Notes: a model not told the origin generated them from the sequence alone. 64,000 bases of DNA from Petrimonas sp. (GCA_012839475.1 DUNG01000022.1:1-64000); one strand, 5' to 3'; shown: positions 54,208 through 63,480, counted from the first letter of the stretch. Translations and numbers: made by a program.

Positions 54208-54487
54208 GTGGACTTTGTCTGCAGAAAACGATTTTGACTTAATAACCGACTATCTCCTTGATAATTGGAGTGCTTCTGTATTGCAAAAGTTTATTGAAAT
54301 TACAGAAGCAAGTATTCAACAAATTTTACGATTTCCTACACTATTCCCGATTATTTACAAAAAGGAGCGAGTAAGAAAATGCGTGTTAACGAAACAGAAT
54401 ACACTTTATTACAAAATTAAAGACTCCGAAATTCAAATTTTAAGAATATTCGATACTCGACAGAATCCTTCTAAATTACAATTTTAA
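54191..54487 (+). CDS. RelE/ParE-family toxin
   Basis: 98 residues from ATG 54191, which lies inside the antitoxin gene. KVKWTLSAENDFDLITDYL is the helical hairpin of ParE/RelE proteins, followed by FPTLFPIIYKKERVRKCVLTKQ and the final strand IQILRIFDTRQNP, which carries the usual Arg. Either gyrase-targeting (ParE) or ribosome-dependent (RelE) activity is possible. Translationally coupled to its antitoxin. Confidence 0.88.
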   Translation: MRYKVKWTLSAENDFDLITDYLLDNWSASVLQKFIEITEASIQQILRFPTLFPIIYKKERVRKCVLTKQNTLYYKIKDSEIQILRIFDTRQNPSKLQF

Positions 54488-54510
54488 AGTAATAGGGTGG
54501 TGCGTGTGCG

Positions 54511-55299
54511 TCAAGGTGTCTTGTGAAAAATGCGCGTGTCGCCCTGGGCCGAGGGGAGCACGAAAATTTCCGCGATATTGACATGCTCGGGTGCGGTAGC
54601 CATAAAGAGGATGCACTCGGCTATATCTTCCGCGGTGAGGGGGGTGTACCCCTCGTACACCTTTCGAGCCCGTTCTTCATCGCCATGGTAGCGCACGATC
54701 GAGAATTCCGTCTCCACCGCTCCTGGTGAAACTTGGGATACTTTTATCCCTTTGCCCACGAGGTCTTGACGCATCCCCAGGGTCAGCGCCGTAACCGCGT
54801 GCTTGGTGGCGCAATAGACGTTGCCATTCGGGTAGACTTCGCGGCCGGCGATGGATGAGATGTTAATGATATGTCCCTTGCCCTGCTTGATCATGGCGGG
54901 TACCACCGCTTTCGTGACGTACAGTAGTCCCTTTACGTTGGTATCAATCATCCTTTCCCAGTCGCCCGTGTCGCACTGGTCTAAAGGGGCATTCCCGGCG
55001 GCAAGTCCCGCGTTGTTCAATAGTAAATCAATGGGGTGTTGGATGCAGTAATCGCCTATCTCTTTTTCAACGGCTTCCCGGTCGCGTACATCCAGCGTTA
55101 GTTTATCCACCTTTACACCCGGGTGTAGCCTATTTAGTTCCGATTCGAGCTCTTGTAGTCGCTCTTTCCTTCGTCCCACTATGAGCATCCGCTCGGGGCT
55201 GGCTTGCGATAGCGCTATGGCTGCCGCCCTTCCTATACCCGATGTGGCACCGGTAATCAGCACGTTTTTTCCTTCCAAACCTTTTCCTTGTTGCTTCAT
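54511..55299 (-). CDS. Short-chain dehydrogenase/reductase
   Basis: 262 residues with a Rossmann core: TGATSGIGRA for cofactor binding, NNAG, Ser in INISSIAG and the catalytic YCATKHA (YxxxK). The Arg pair VGRRKERL after the second strand favours NADP(H). Similar to YdfG-type 3-hydroxy acid dehydrogenases, but the substrate is unproven. It follows the DUF3868 gene by 9 bp, so it is probably in that operon. Confidence 0.88.
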   Translation of the reverse strand: MKQQGKGLEGKNVLITGATSGIGRAAAIALSQASPERMLIVGRRKERLQELESELNRLHPGVKVDKLTLDVRDREAVEKEIGDYCIQHPIDLLLNNAGLAAGNAPLDQCDTGDWERMIDTNVKGLLYVTKAVVPAMIKQGKGHIINISSIAGREVYPNGNVYCATKHAVTALTLGMRQDLVGKGIKVSQVSPGAVETEFSIVRYHGDEERARKVYEGYTPLTAEDIAECILFMATAPEHVNIAEIFVLPSAQGDTRIFHKTP

Positions 55300-55308
55300 A
55301 CGATTGGT

Positions 55309-56358
55309 TTATTGTCTTTGCTGCTTTAGCCGTTCGATTTCCTGCAGGGTTTTAAGGTTCCCTTTCGCTTGTTCATCACCCTCCTCTTCTGCTTTGATAA
55401 AATAGAGTTTCGCATTCATGTAATCTTTCTTCAGGGCGTACGCTATTCCCATGTTGTTCCATATTAGCGGGTTCTCTTTCATCGCCTCCATCTGCACGAT
55501 AGCCTTGTCGTAGTTGCCGGCAACAATTTCTGCTGCGGCGGCATTAAGCACCACCGCCTCGTTTTCGGGATAGCAGATGGCGATCTGTTGGAATATATCG
55601 TCAAACTCTCGGCTGTTCAAATCGTACAGGCTTGAGAGCAACAACATCTCGTCTAAGCTAAGCTGCGCGGGGTTGTTTTGCATCGTCCATTTCAACCTGT
55701 CTATTTCCTTTTGGTCGGGTAGCTTTTTGGGTAGATCGGCCTGAATGGCGCTAAGCTTGAAAGTCAGTTCAGCTTCATCAACGACCCTCATCTCGAACCC
55801 CTCTTTTGCTTCTCTTTTAGCCTGCGCATCTCTATCGGGTATCGCGGCAGGATAATCGGTTAGGGGCAGTTTTCGTGAACGATAATCCAGCTTGCAGTTG
55901 GCACATCCCGAAACCTCTTCCCGCAAGAAGAGTGACACTTCCGCCATCCACTCCCGATATGGCACGGAAGCTTCGTAGTTGATCCCTTGCATGGTACCAT
56001 TTTTTCGTCTCGTGATTACCGCGGGTTCTCCTCTAAAAAGCTGTTTGTTCAGGGCGTTTCCCCTTACTATCATGTTATGCCGCTTGCGTCCTGCCACCAC
56101 CACGGTTGGGAACCGTTGTTCGAGATTGGGATCGTTGTTAGACAGCAGGGCGGGAATCAACATGATCTGTTCGTTTTTACCTATCCTTAACTCGTCGAGC
56201 GTTAAGGTCATGCTGAGTACCAGGATATTATCCTTTCTCTCCAGGCGTAAGTTTTCAACGGCAATACCGTTCGTCTCCTCCTCAGATGTTTGAGCGTGGA
56301 GTTGCGGTATCCATATAAGCGAGATGACCGCGAGCCATATGATAAGCGTTCGTTTCAT
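55309..56358 (-). CDS. DUF3868-family exported protein
   Basis: 349 residues with a signal peptide cut after LHAQ. An N-terminal beta-rich DUF3868 domain (about 30-150, VENLRLERKDNILVLSMTL) is followed by a helical C-terminal part with TPR-like character (NNMGIAYALKKDYMNAKLYF). In other Bacteroidales this family is encoded together with DUF3575 proteins in fimbriae-related loci. The start overlaps the DUF3575 stop by 4 bp. Confidence 0.75.
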   Translation of the reverse strand: MKRTLIIWLAVISLIWIPQLHAQTSEEETNGIAVENLRLERKDNILVLSMTLTLDELRIGKNEQIMLIPALLSNNDPNLEQRFPTVVVAGRKRHNMIVRGNALNKQLFRGEPAVITRRKNGTMQGINYEASVPYREWMAEVSLFLREEVSGCANCKLDYRSRKLPLTDYPAAIPDRDAQAKREAKEGFEMRVVDEAELTFKLSAIQADLPKKLPDQKEIDRLKWTMQNNPAQLSLDEMLLLSSLYDLNSREFDDIFQQIAICYPENEAVVLNAAAAEIVAGNYDKAIVQMEAMKENPLIWNNMGIAYALKKDYMNAKLYFIKAEEEGDEQAKGNLKTLQEIERLKQQRQ

Positions 56359-56978
56359 AGCCGTTCACGAAAAAGATAGGTGAAACTTAGGGATAGCTGG
56401 GTGATGCCAAAATAGTGATAGGTACCTTCCCCGATTATCTTCGTGTTTTTCGCGCTCGGGAACTTGTCATAATCGATGAACGCGTACCCTCCCCCAACCG
56501 AGGCACCCAGGTTCCATCGGGGAGAGAGGTACCATTGGTAACCGAGGCTAAGTCCCCCACCGTACAGTATACCTTCATACCGTGCCTCTTTGAGCTCTTT
56601 TAACCGTCCAAACGGTATGTCTAGGTTGGCCACGTTGAAGAGGGAGAAGTGCCCGTGCGTACCCACGTAAAAGCCGTTGAACGCTTCGCATGTCCAGAAG
56701 CGCAACTCGGGTTGGACCAGGAAGTGCGGCATCTTCTTCTCGGCCAATACCTTCTCCCGGCCATCTACCTCTTGCGTCTCCTTATCCAGTACCCAAAAGT
56801 TATACCCGCCGCTGAGATCCAGCGTGAACTTTTTGCCCAGGGTGAACTCCAACCCTATATTGGGCGTGGTAGTAGCCCAGTAGGCCACGTTGGTTTTTAT
56901 TCCCACTTTTTGCGCCGCGATTTGTCCTGTTGCGCCAAGCAGCAATAGCAGGAGTATAAAGGTAAAAGCTTTTTTCAT
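56355..56978 (-). CDS. DUF3575-family outer-membrane protein
   Basis: 207 residues, signal peptide cut after IAAQ. KTNVAYWATTTPNIGLEF is the DUF3575 signature, followed by barrel-like strands and an ending of LSFTYLFRERL. Members are small outer-membrane barrels usually paired with DUF3868, as here (4-bp overlap). No fimbrillin gene follows. Confidence 0.82.
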   Translation of the reverse strand: MKKAFTFILLLLLLGATGQIAAQKVGIKTNVAYWATTTPNIGLEFTLGKKFTLDLSGGYNFWVLDKETQEVDGREKVLAEKKMPHFLVQPELRFWTCEAFNGFYVGTHGHFSLFNVANLDIPFGRLKELKEARYEGILYGGGLSLGYQWYLSPRWNLGASVGGGYAFIDYDKFPSAKNTKIIGEGTYHYFGITQLSLSFTYLFRERL

Positions 56979-57132
56979 CTACATGTCTCTTTAAGTTCCC
57001 CGCTCAATCGCAGAATGATAAATACCACTTCAGAAGCAAATGTAAACTAAAAATATGGAATTTCGCGTTTTTGTCGCGAGAAAACAGCAGTTAAAGTGGA
57101 GTGAGCTTGTTTGTTGTATAGGGACGGGGCAT

Positions 57133-59946
57133 TTACAGATCAACATTTACATCATCACTTTTAATCTCTGTCAACTTTTGAATCGTCAGGTTGGATTCTA
57201 ATGCCAGTCGATTGGCTTGTTGCTCCAAAGTTTTCTCAAAAAAGTTGCGCACGAACCGAGCGTTTCCAAAATTTTTATCTTTCTTGTCCACGATGGCATT
57301 GAAATGGTTTTTCAATCTGTTTTCCGCGTCTTCTGAAATCGTGTAATCAAACCTCTTGGCTTTCAACTCAAAAATCCTGTATAACTCTTCTGCCGAGTAA
57401 TCCGGAAACTCGATATGCCGACTGAATCGTGATCGCAGGCCTGAGTTTGAATGGATAAACTCCTTCATCTCATCCGTGTAGCCTGCTAAAATTACCACGA
57501 GTTGGTCCCGATCATCTTCCATCCTTTTAAGCAAGGTTGCGATGGCCTCTTTACCGTAATCATTATCACCACTGGAAGCCAGTGAATAGGCTTCGTCAAT
57601 AAACAGCACACCACCCAGGGCGGAGTCGATGATTTCGTTTGTTTTTACGGCAGTTTGCCCCACGTATTCCGCCACCAATCCCGAACGGTCGGTTTCCACC
57701 AAATGCCCTTTTTTCAATACCCCTAACTCTTTATAGATTCCGGCGATAATGCGTGCTACCGTCGTTTTTCCCGTTCCGGGGTTCCCGGTAAAAACACAAT
57801 GATAGGAGAGTTGCGAGGTTTTCAATCCCTTTGCTTCTCGCTGTTGCTGAATTTTGATGAAGTTGGTCAAGGTTTTAATCTCCTCTTTCACCGTTGTCAG
57901 TCCAATCAGGGTATTCAGCTCTTCTTGTGAGTTTGTTTTAAGCGATGGATAAACTCGATCAATACTTTCTCTTTTTTGTTTTACTTTTCGGGCTTGTTGT
58001 GCTTTGACTCGTTTCAATACCGCTTCTAATTCATCCTCGTCATTGATGAATATTTCGCGTGGCTTACTGCCTCTGCTACTACCTACAATTCCTGTAGCTT
58101 CTAACTGCTCCATTAATCGATCGGCGCGATTATAGCCGATTGAAAATTTTCGTTGGATAAGTGAAGTTGAACCTTGTTGATGCACGACTATCAATCGGGC
58201 GGCTTCTTCAAACAGCACGTCTAGTTCAAGATTAGCAAATTCAGAGGAACTGTCATTTTCGCCATACTCTTCCATTGTTTGGAAGTCATCATGCAATTCA
58301 CTTACCTTTAGCAGCTCCGTTAACCATTGTTGCTCTGTATCAGATATTGTGCCGTCAGCTTTTGCTATAATAGAGGCGAAGCGATACATTAATATCATGT
58401 ATTGCTGCATCTTTTGTTTATCTGTTGCATGGAGCAGATCAGCGATTAAAAAGATGTGAGTTGCTTCACCTTGAAGGTTTGTCGATTCTATCATGTTAAG
58501 CATTGAATCATGGCTATTAGCTGTAACAGTCATAAAGGTTTCAAGCTGAAAGTATTTTACTTCACTAAGGCCTAATGCACGTTTTGAAAAAATATTAAAC
58601 CCCAGGTTCTCTTTCATGCTAAAGTCAACGGGTATTTGTAGATTATCATAACAAGTTTTGATATCGATACAAAAAAGGATATAGACCAAGTCTGCATCTT
58701 CAAGCGTGCCATCTTTTTGAGTTGAATGTCTTTTGAAAAGTGTCAATAAATCGTTGTCATGTTTTAACTCATGGTAGAATGACACTAACTTTTCAGTCAC
58801 TTCATTTACTTGGTTGAAATACTCTTCAGAAATGCCAATTTGTTGTTGCTCCTGTGATGACATGGTAGTTTCGGACTCGTTTCTCAAAAGATTATAGGCA
58901 TTAACAAATTTTTCTGCCGATTGTACGTTGCTAACGTGATAGGTTAATCCAAACATCTCTATTTGAATTTTGCCATATTCGACTAAGGGTAATTTAGGGT
59001 TATATGTATATCTTCTATCCCGACCACCATTTTTGTTTTCATATTTGTATCTATATTCGATTATTTGTGTATCTATCGGCACCTCGTTTTCTTCAATAAA
59101 ATGTACCTTGGAATAATTAATGCCAATTGTGTTTATCGGGAAAACTTCAAAATTGGCGTATGACAATGCTTTTATAATATATCTTGGATAGACGTAATAG
59201 CTATAACCCTGTAAATCCCGTAGGACTGGAATATCACGTGAAGATTTAATAAAGTTGAAAACACCTACATCAAAATTTATTTCTTCTCTTCGTATAGAAT
59301 ATGCTGCAGGTGATTTTAATCCTGTGTTGCGAGCTGAAGAGGTGATTATCCATTTTTTTTCACTGTCAAGAATTTCCTCAAAACTATCGCAAAAGTCCGA
59401 GTATTGCTCTTTTTCACTATCAGTTAAATCTTTATCAATATCCATTTGGACATCATTTAGTTCAGCAATGACTGTTGATAATTTGCTTTCGTGTAGTTCC
59501 AATTGGTTTTCTAATTTAGGGCTGCTTTTTCTGCTTGTCTTATTTTTGAGGGAATTGATAATGATTTTTAGTTCGTTCGCTTGGTTACTTAATTCGTGAT
59601 GGTTTATAAAGTTTTGGAGTATCTCTTTCTTTATATGGCTACTTTCTTTATTGTAGGCTACCTTCGCCGTGTTGAGTTGTGATTTAATAAATTCGTTTTT
59701 TCTTTTTGACTGTGCACGTGAGGAGTTAGATATCAGGTTGTTAATGCGAGAAACTAACAGTATAAGGATGCATGCAGCAGAACAAAGCAATATAATAATC
59801 CCAAAACCTTTCATCTCCTCATCTTTGACAAATAAAAATCCAACAAGCGTCATGAGAAAAAGGGCTAAAATAAAGCCGACTAAACAACCATTATTGGTTT
59901 CGTGACTTTTGGCAGGAGTCTTACCCTTGATATCATCAACTTGCAT
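57133..59946 (-). CDS. Membrane-anchored TerB-like/FtsK-gamma/CbbX-type AAA+ ATPase
   Basis: 937 residues from ATG 59946 (an upstream TTG at 59979 is less likely). Two membrane helices (about 21-40 and 47-66) precede a coiled-coil region (about 90-190). A TerB-like segment has RFASIIAKADGTISDTEQQW (about 525). Next is a winged-helix FtsK-gamma-type domain, STSLIQRKFSIGYNRADRLM with EATGIVG (about 583-610). The C-terminal AAA+ module is of CbbX/SpoVK type: Walker A TGNPGTGKTT (about 720), Walker B VLFIDEAYS (about 780) and RSRFSRHIEFPDY. DNA-binding by the FtsK-gamma-type domain is plausible. Function unknown; see findings. Confidence 0.8.
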   Translation of the reverse strand: MQVDDIKGKTPAKSHETNNGCLVGFILALFLMTLVGFLFVKDEEMKGFGIIILLCSAACILILLVSRINNLISNSSRAQSKRKNEFIKSQLNTAKVAYNKESSHIKKEILQNFINHHELSNQANELKIIINSLKNKTSRKSSPKLENQLELHESKLSTVIAELNDVQMDIDKDLTDSEKEQYSDFCDSFEEILDSEKKWIITSSARNTGLKSPAAYSIRREEINFDVGVFNFIKSSRDIPVLRDLQGYSYYVYPRYIIKALSYANFEVFPINTIGINYSKVHFIEENEVPIDTQIIEYRYKYENKNGGRDRRYTYNPKLPLVEYGKIQIEMFGLTYHVSNVQSAEKFVNAYNLLRNESETTMSSQEQQQIGISEEYFNQVNEVTEKLVSFYHELKHDNDLLTLFKRHSTQKDGTLEDADLVYILFCIDIKTCYDNLQIPVDFSMKENLGFNIFSKRALGLSEVKYFQLETFMTVTANSHDSMLNMIESTNLQGEATHIFLIADLLHATDKQKMQQYMILMYRFASIIAKADGTISDTEQQWLTELLKVSELHDDFQTMEEYGENDSSSEFANLELDVLFEEAARLIVVHQQGSTSLIQRKFSIGYNRADRLMEQLEATGIVGSSRGSKPREIFINDEDELEAVLKRVKAQQARKVKQKRESIDRVYPSLKTNSQEELNTLIGLTTVKEEIKTLTNFIKIQQQREAKGLKTSQLSYHCVFTGNPGTGKTTVARIIAGIYKELGVLKKGHLVETDRSGLVAEYVGQTAVKTNEIIDSALGGVLFIDEAYSLASSGDNDYGKEAIATLLKRMEDDRDQLVVILAGYTDEMKEFIHSNSGLRSRFSRHIEFPDYSAEELYRIFELKAKRFDYTISEDAENRLKNHFNAIVDKKDKNFGNARFVRNFFEKTLEQQANRLALESNLTIQKLTEIKSDDVNVDL

Positions 59947-60115
59947 TTTTCCTTTTTTATAAAGTGCTGTTTCTAACAATCCCGAATTTAACTACACACG
60001 GTTTGGTCTCATATTGATACATATACCCTGCAGCTAGTTCCCTACTACGCCGTTATCACGCCGTGGATATTATCCACGAATCTTTTTACTTTCGCTGTAT
60101 CCTGCCCGTACACCT

Positions 60116-60844
60116 TTATCCAGTCGAATTCGGTGAAAGGCTCTTTATTGGTAAGGATTTGCCCATTGCATCGGCATGGCGGGCAGAAGTAGCAGCACCC
60201 CGAGAAGATGCCGGGCGTGAACGTTTTTCATACTTCACCGCAGGTTCACTAAAATTGCTCTGATCAAGTTTTGCCTTTACCCCGTTAGGGTAGTACTCCA
60301 CCACTTTCCCCAGGTGAAAAGCGATAATCCAAGCGGCCAACTCTCCATCCGGAGTGAAGTGAAGCCCGCTTTTTGTCTCATTAAAACGAACTATGTTCCC
60401 GTTTTTATCGGTCGCGGGTTCAAACGAAATGCCCACCACCTCCACGATGGCCCAATCCCGGTCTTTGTTATATCCTACGGCAAGTTTCAGGTATTTGTAT
60501 GGTTTTGGTAGAAAAGGGAAATAACCGTTGTAATAAAAATCCAAAGCGTAATCCACATCCGGAAAATCATCGCGTAAATTGAAATTCCCACTTCCGTCAA
60601 TTTGCAAGTATTTTCGGTAAGTGGTGTCTTTTATATCCCTGTACTCTACTGTTTTCTCGGCCGACATGATTTCGTTAAAACATTTGCCTCTGATAGTCAG
60701 GTAGAGCGTATTTTCCTTATCGGGTTGCACATCATTGTCTGCAAGCACTTCATAATACAACCTATCGGTGTTGTAAGGTTTCGATAGATCTACAAAACCA
60801 TCGCTCAGCTCGTATTTTAACCGGATTTTATCGCTGTTGCTCAT
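60116..60844 (-). CDS. ASCH/PUA-like domain protein
   Basis: 242 residues. LYLTIRGKCFNEIMSAEKTVEYRDI and the later DWAIVEVVGISFE fit an ASCH (PUA-superfamily) domain, which binds RNA or modified nucleotides. The last 45 residues are Arg/Ser/Ala-rich and low in complexity, unlike the rest, so a late frameshift or a flexible tail is possible. It lies between the AAA+ gene and a decayed AlbA_2 gene on the same strand. Confidence 0.55.
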   Translation of the reverse strand: MSNSDKIRLKYELSDGFVDLSKPYNTDRLYYEVLADNDVQPDKENTLYLTIRGKCFNEIMSAEKTVEYRDIKDTTYRKYLQIDGSGNFNLRDDFPDVDYALDFYYNGYFPFLPKPYKYLKLAVGYNKDRDWAIVEVVGISFEPATDKNGNIVRFNETKSGLHFTPDGELAAWIIAFHLGKVVEYYPNGVKAKLDQSNFSEPAVKYEKRSRPASSRGAATSARHADAMGKSLPIKSLSPNSTG

Positions 60845-60980
60845 AGGCGGAAGTGTTGGTGTTTCGGTATTACAAAAATAGAAAAATTAACCCATTCTCC
60901 CCAATGTTAATTATAAACTTTGCCAACCAAAAATCTCTAGAAACTTCTTGATTTTTCAAGAATCAAGAAGAATTAGGGTT

Positions 60981-61466
60981 TCATTCAAAATCTTGATAAA
61001 GAACAAATAGGTCATTTTTTTCTAAAACAGTGATTGAATTTGGTGATTCCCGATGTCCAAACCCTTCCTCTAAATACTTTTCCGAGACATTTTCTATTAC
61101 CCTGAAAGCGGTTACCAACGAAAAATCGAAAACAGCTTTGCCGTTACCGTTTTCAACCAACTCTTTTTGTGCCCGATACACACCACGGCTCTCCACGTTC
61201 ATAACCGGCTGTAGCAGGATATTACCATCTGTGCGGATATTCGATATTTTCAGCAACAGCTTGTCATCTGCTTTTAATCCTGATAGTTTTCCATCATTAT
61301 GAGCACCGATGATTAAATAGCTGTTCTTTCCACTTCCCGAAACATCATTGGAAAAGGCACAAATGGCTTGGCAGAACTTGTCCATATCGTTGGTGGATAT
61401 GGTTCGTTCCACGTGCGAGCTTTCCGTGCTTGCGAGTAGGTGTTGGAGTTCAACTTTTGAAATCAT
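60981..61466 (-). pseudogene. Internally deleted AlbA_2 (Schlafen-type) ATP-binding protein
   Basis: 161 codons. The first 95 residues are the AlbA_2 start: SSHVERTISTNDMDKFCQAI, then AFSNDVSGSGKNSYLIIGAHNDG and ISNIRTDGNI. This passes directly to GVYRAQKELVENGNGKAVFDF, which in the family belongs near the C-terminus of proteins of 400 or more residues. The middle is therefore missing while the frame is kept. A function is unlikely but a short product may be made. Confidence 0.7.
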
Positions 61467-61527
61467 CTGAATAGCTTGTTTTAACTTTTTGGTAAAGATA
61501 AGGAAAAAAAGAATAAGGTCTATTCCC

Positions 61528-62154
61528 TTACCGGTACGCTTGAAACACGATAACCCTCCCTTTCGTCTTAACGGTGAACGTCTCCCCCAGGGATGTGTTC
61601 AATGAGCCCTGCCACCAGTTGGTGAGTACCCTGTTGTCAAGGGGGTATTGTAGCCCTTGGGTGGTGATGGGCTCAGGGTCGAAAGAGAAGAGGGAGACCG
61701 CTTCGCCCTTGAAGCTCTGGAATACCCTGTCGGCTTGGATGGGTGTGAACAGGCCCCAGTTGGTGGCCATAATCACGTTGACCTTCCGGATGTACTCGGC
61801 TAACAGCGAGATGTTGCCCAGCGTGTGATCCTCCCGCTTGCCCGTTCCACCCACGATCACGATATCGGTGATACCCTGCTCGATGCAGAAGTTCACCGAC
61901 TTGGTCAAGTCGTTTATCTCCTGGTCGTGTACGATATGAAGGATATTGGCGAACCGCTTCCGGTTCTCTTCCGAGATGGAGTCGCCATCGCCCACGATGG
62001 CGTCGGGTGTTCCCCCGAGGGCGATAAACTCGTTGGCAGCCCCGTCGCAACAGACGATGAACGTCGCGTTATCAATGTAGGAGAGGGGTAAGGGGTGCCG
62101 GGGAAACCGCCCGTTGGCGATAATCACCGCCGGGGTGCTGCTGTTCGTTTTCAT
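61528..62154 (-). CDS. thiN: Thiamine pyrophosphokinase
   Basis: 208 residues. IVCCDGAANEFI, DAIVGDGDSISEEN (Asp-rich metal site) and INDLTKSVNFCIEQG, GGTGKREDHTLGN are the thiamine pyrophosphokinase motifs (ATP- and thiamine-binding). Converts thiamine to thiamine diphosphate. In Bacteroides the gene sits next to pnuT, a PnuC-family thiamine transporter; here pnuT lies about 1.4 kb away on the same strand with lplA inserted between. Confidence 0.92.
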   Translation of the reverse strand: MKTNSSTPAVIIANGRFPRHPLPLSYIDNATFIVCCDGAANEFIALGGTPDAIVGDGDSISEENRKRFANILHIVHDQEINDLTKSVNFCIEQGITDIVIVGGTGKREDHTLGNISLLAEYIRKVNVIMATNWGLFTPIQADRVFQSFKGEAVSLFSFDPEPITTQGLQYPLDNRVLTNWWQGSLNTSLGETFTVKTKGRVIVFQAYR

Positions 62155-62290
62155 TTTCTACTCATTTCCACGCGAAGGTATGAAAAAAACGACTAAAGGG
62201 GTTACCTTTGCATCTTGAAAGCGATTCGATTGAATTTAACAGTTAAAGTGAGGTACACTGAAGTCTAATTTTTGCAGGTTGTATGATTGT

Positions 62291-62455
62291 TGTTTGTTTT
62301 CAAGGCGAAGACATCATAAACTTTTGCGGGGACACATCCTGCGAAGATGGCGTGAAAAAGAAAAGCTGTCTGAGGCAAAGCCGAGTTTTTTTCTTTTAGC
62401 CATCAAGCAGAAGATGGGTCGCAAAATTTGTGCGAGTCAAGCTTGAAAACAAACA
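62291..62455. repeat. 165-bp inverted-repeat element
   Basis: Perfect 14-bp ends TGTTTGTTTTCAAG (62291-62304) and CTTGAAAACAAACA (62442-62455). An inner stem GATGGC (62346-62351) with GCCATC (62399-62404) encloses an A-rich arm (AAAAAGAAAAG) facing a T-rich arm (TTTTTTTCTTTT). It contains no coding frame. It may be a MITE-like element or a structured RNA; no target duplication is evident. The left arm resembles the 3' end of the pnuC gene. Confidence 0.7.
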
Positions 62456-62484
62456 TAACTATGAGTTCTACAAATAAGTAAAAT

Positions 62485-63480
62485 ATGATATATATCGTCA
62501 ACAAAAGTACCGACCCCGCGTACAACATCGCGCTGGAGGAGTACTGTTTCAAGCGGTTAATGCGTTTCGAGAAAATTTTCATCCTCTGGATCAACGAGCC
62601 GGCCATTATCGTGGGCAAGTACCAGAACACGATGGCGGAGATTAACGAGCGGTATGTGAAGGAGCAGGGGATTCACGTAGTGAGGCGCATCACCGGTGGT
62701 GGCGCCGTGTATCACGACCTTGACAACCTCAACTACACCATCATCTCGAAAGAGGAGGAGGGGCGGAGTGATTTCGACTTCGAGGCCTTCTCTCAACCGG
62801 TTATCGAGGCACTCGCGGGGTTGGGAGTAAAGGCGGAGTTTTCGGGAAGGAACGATATCACGATCGATGGGAAGAAGGTGTGCGGGAATGCACAGGCTTA
62901 CGCCGATGGGCGGGTGATGCACCACGGCTGCTTGCTGTTTAATACCGACCTGACGGTGCTCTCCAAGGCGCTGGAACCTCCTAAAGAGACCGTAAGGTCG
63001 AAAGCGATCAAGTCGGTTCGAAGCCGGGTGGATAACATCCTCCCGCACCTGAAAGAGGAGATGAGCGTGCACCAGTTCGCCGATAAGGTGCTGGAGCAGA
63101 TGGTGAAACGCTTTCCGGAGATGCAACCCTACTCGTTCAGCGAGAGTGAGCTACAGGAGATCGAGCGGGCGCGCCGCGAGAAATTTGCCAACTGGGACTG
63201 GAATTACGGGAACAACCCGAGGGCGGAGGTGACGCGGGCGAGCCGCTACCCGGCCGGTAAGATCGAGGTGTTCCTTGATCTCAAGGGGGGCAAAATTGAG
63301 AAGATCCAGTTTTTCGGGACATTCTTCGGGAGGGATGGCGACCTCACCGAGGTGGAGAGCCGACTAAAAGGGGTGCGGTACACCCGTGAGGAGGTGAGGG
63401 AGGCCCTTTCGGCGGTCGATATCCCGCGCTACTTTACCGGCTTCACGCTTGAAGAGCTGACCGAGGCAATCATCGATTGA
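62485..63480 (+). CDS. lplA: Lipoate-protein ligase A
   Basis: 331 residues. RRITGGGAVYHDLDNLNYT is the lipoyl-binding loop, FSGRNDITIDGKKVCGNAQ contains the catalytic Lys (DGKKVCG), and the C-terminal accessory domain follows (about 245-331). The two-domain architecture is that of a complete ligase that activates lipoate with ATP and attaches it to dehydrogenase E2 or GcvH proteins. It lies between pnuC and thiN on the opposite strand. Confidence 0.92.
   Translation: MIYIVNKSTDPAYNIALEEYCFKRLMRFEKIFILWINEPAIIVGKYQNTMAEINERYVKEQGIHVVRRITGGGAVYHDLDNLNYTIISKEEEGRSDFDFEAFSQPVIEALAGLGVKAEFSGRNDITIDGKKVCGNAQAYADGRVMHHGCLLFNTDLTVLSKALEPPKETVRSKAIKSVRSRVDNILPHLKEEMSVHQFADKVLEQMVKRFPEMQPYSFSESELQEIERARREKFANWDWNYGNNPRAEVTRASRYPAGKIEVFLDLKGGKIEKIQFFGTFFGRDGDLTEVESRLKGVRYTREEVREALSAVDIPRYFTGFTLEELTEAIID

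Noticed and set aside
62403-62630. 75-codon minus-strand frame at the lplA start
   Set aside because: It overlaps the lplA N-terminus and the inverted-repeat element and has no domain.
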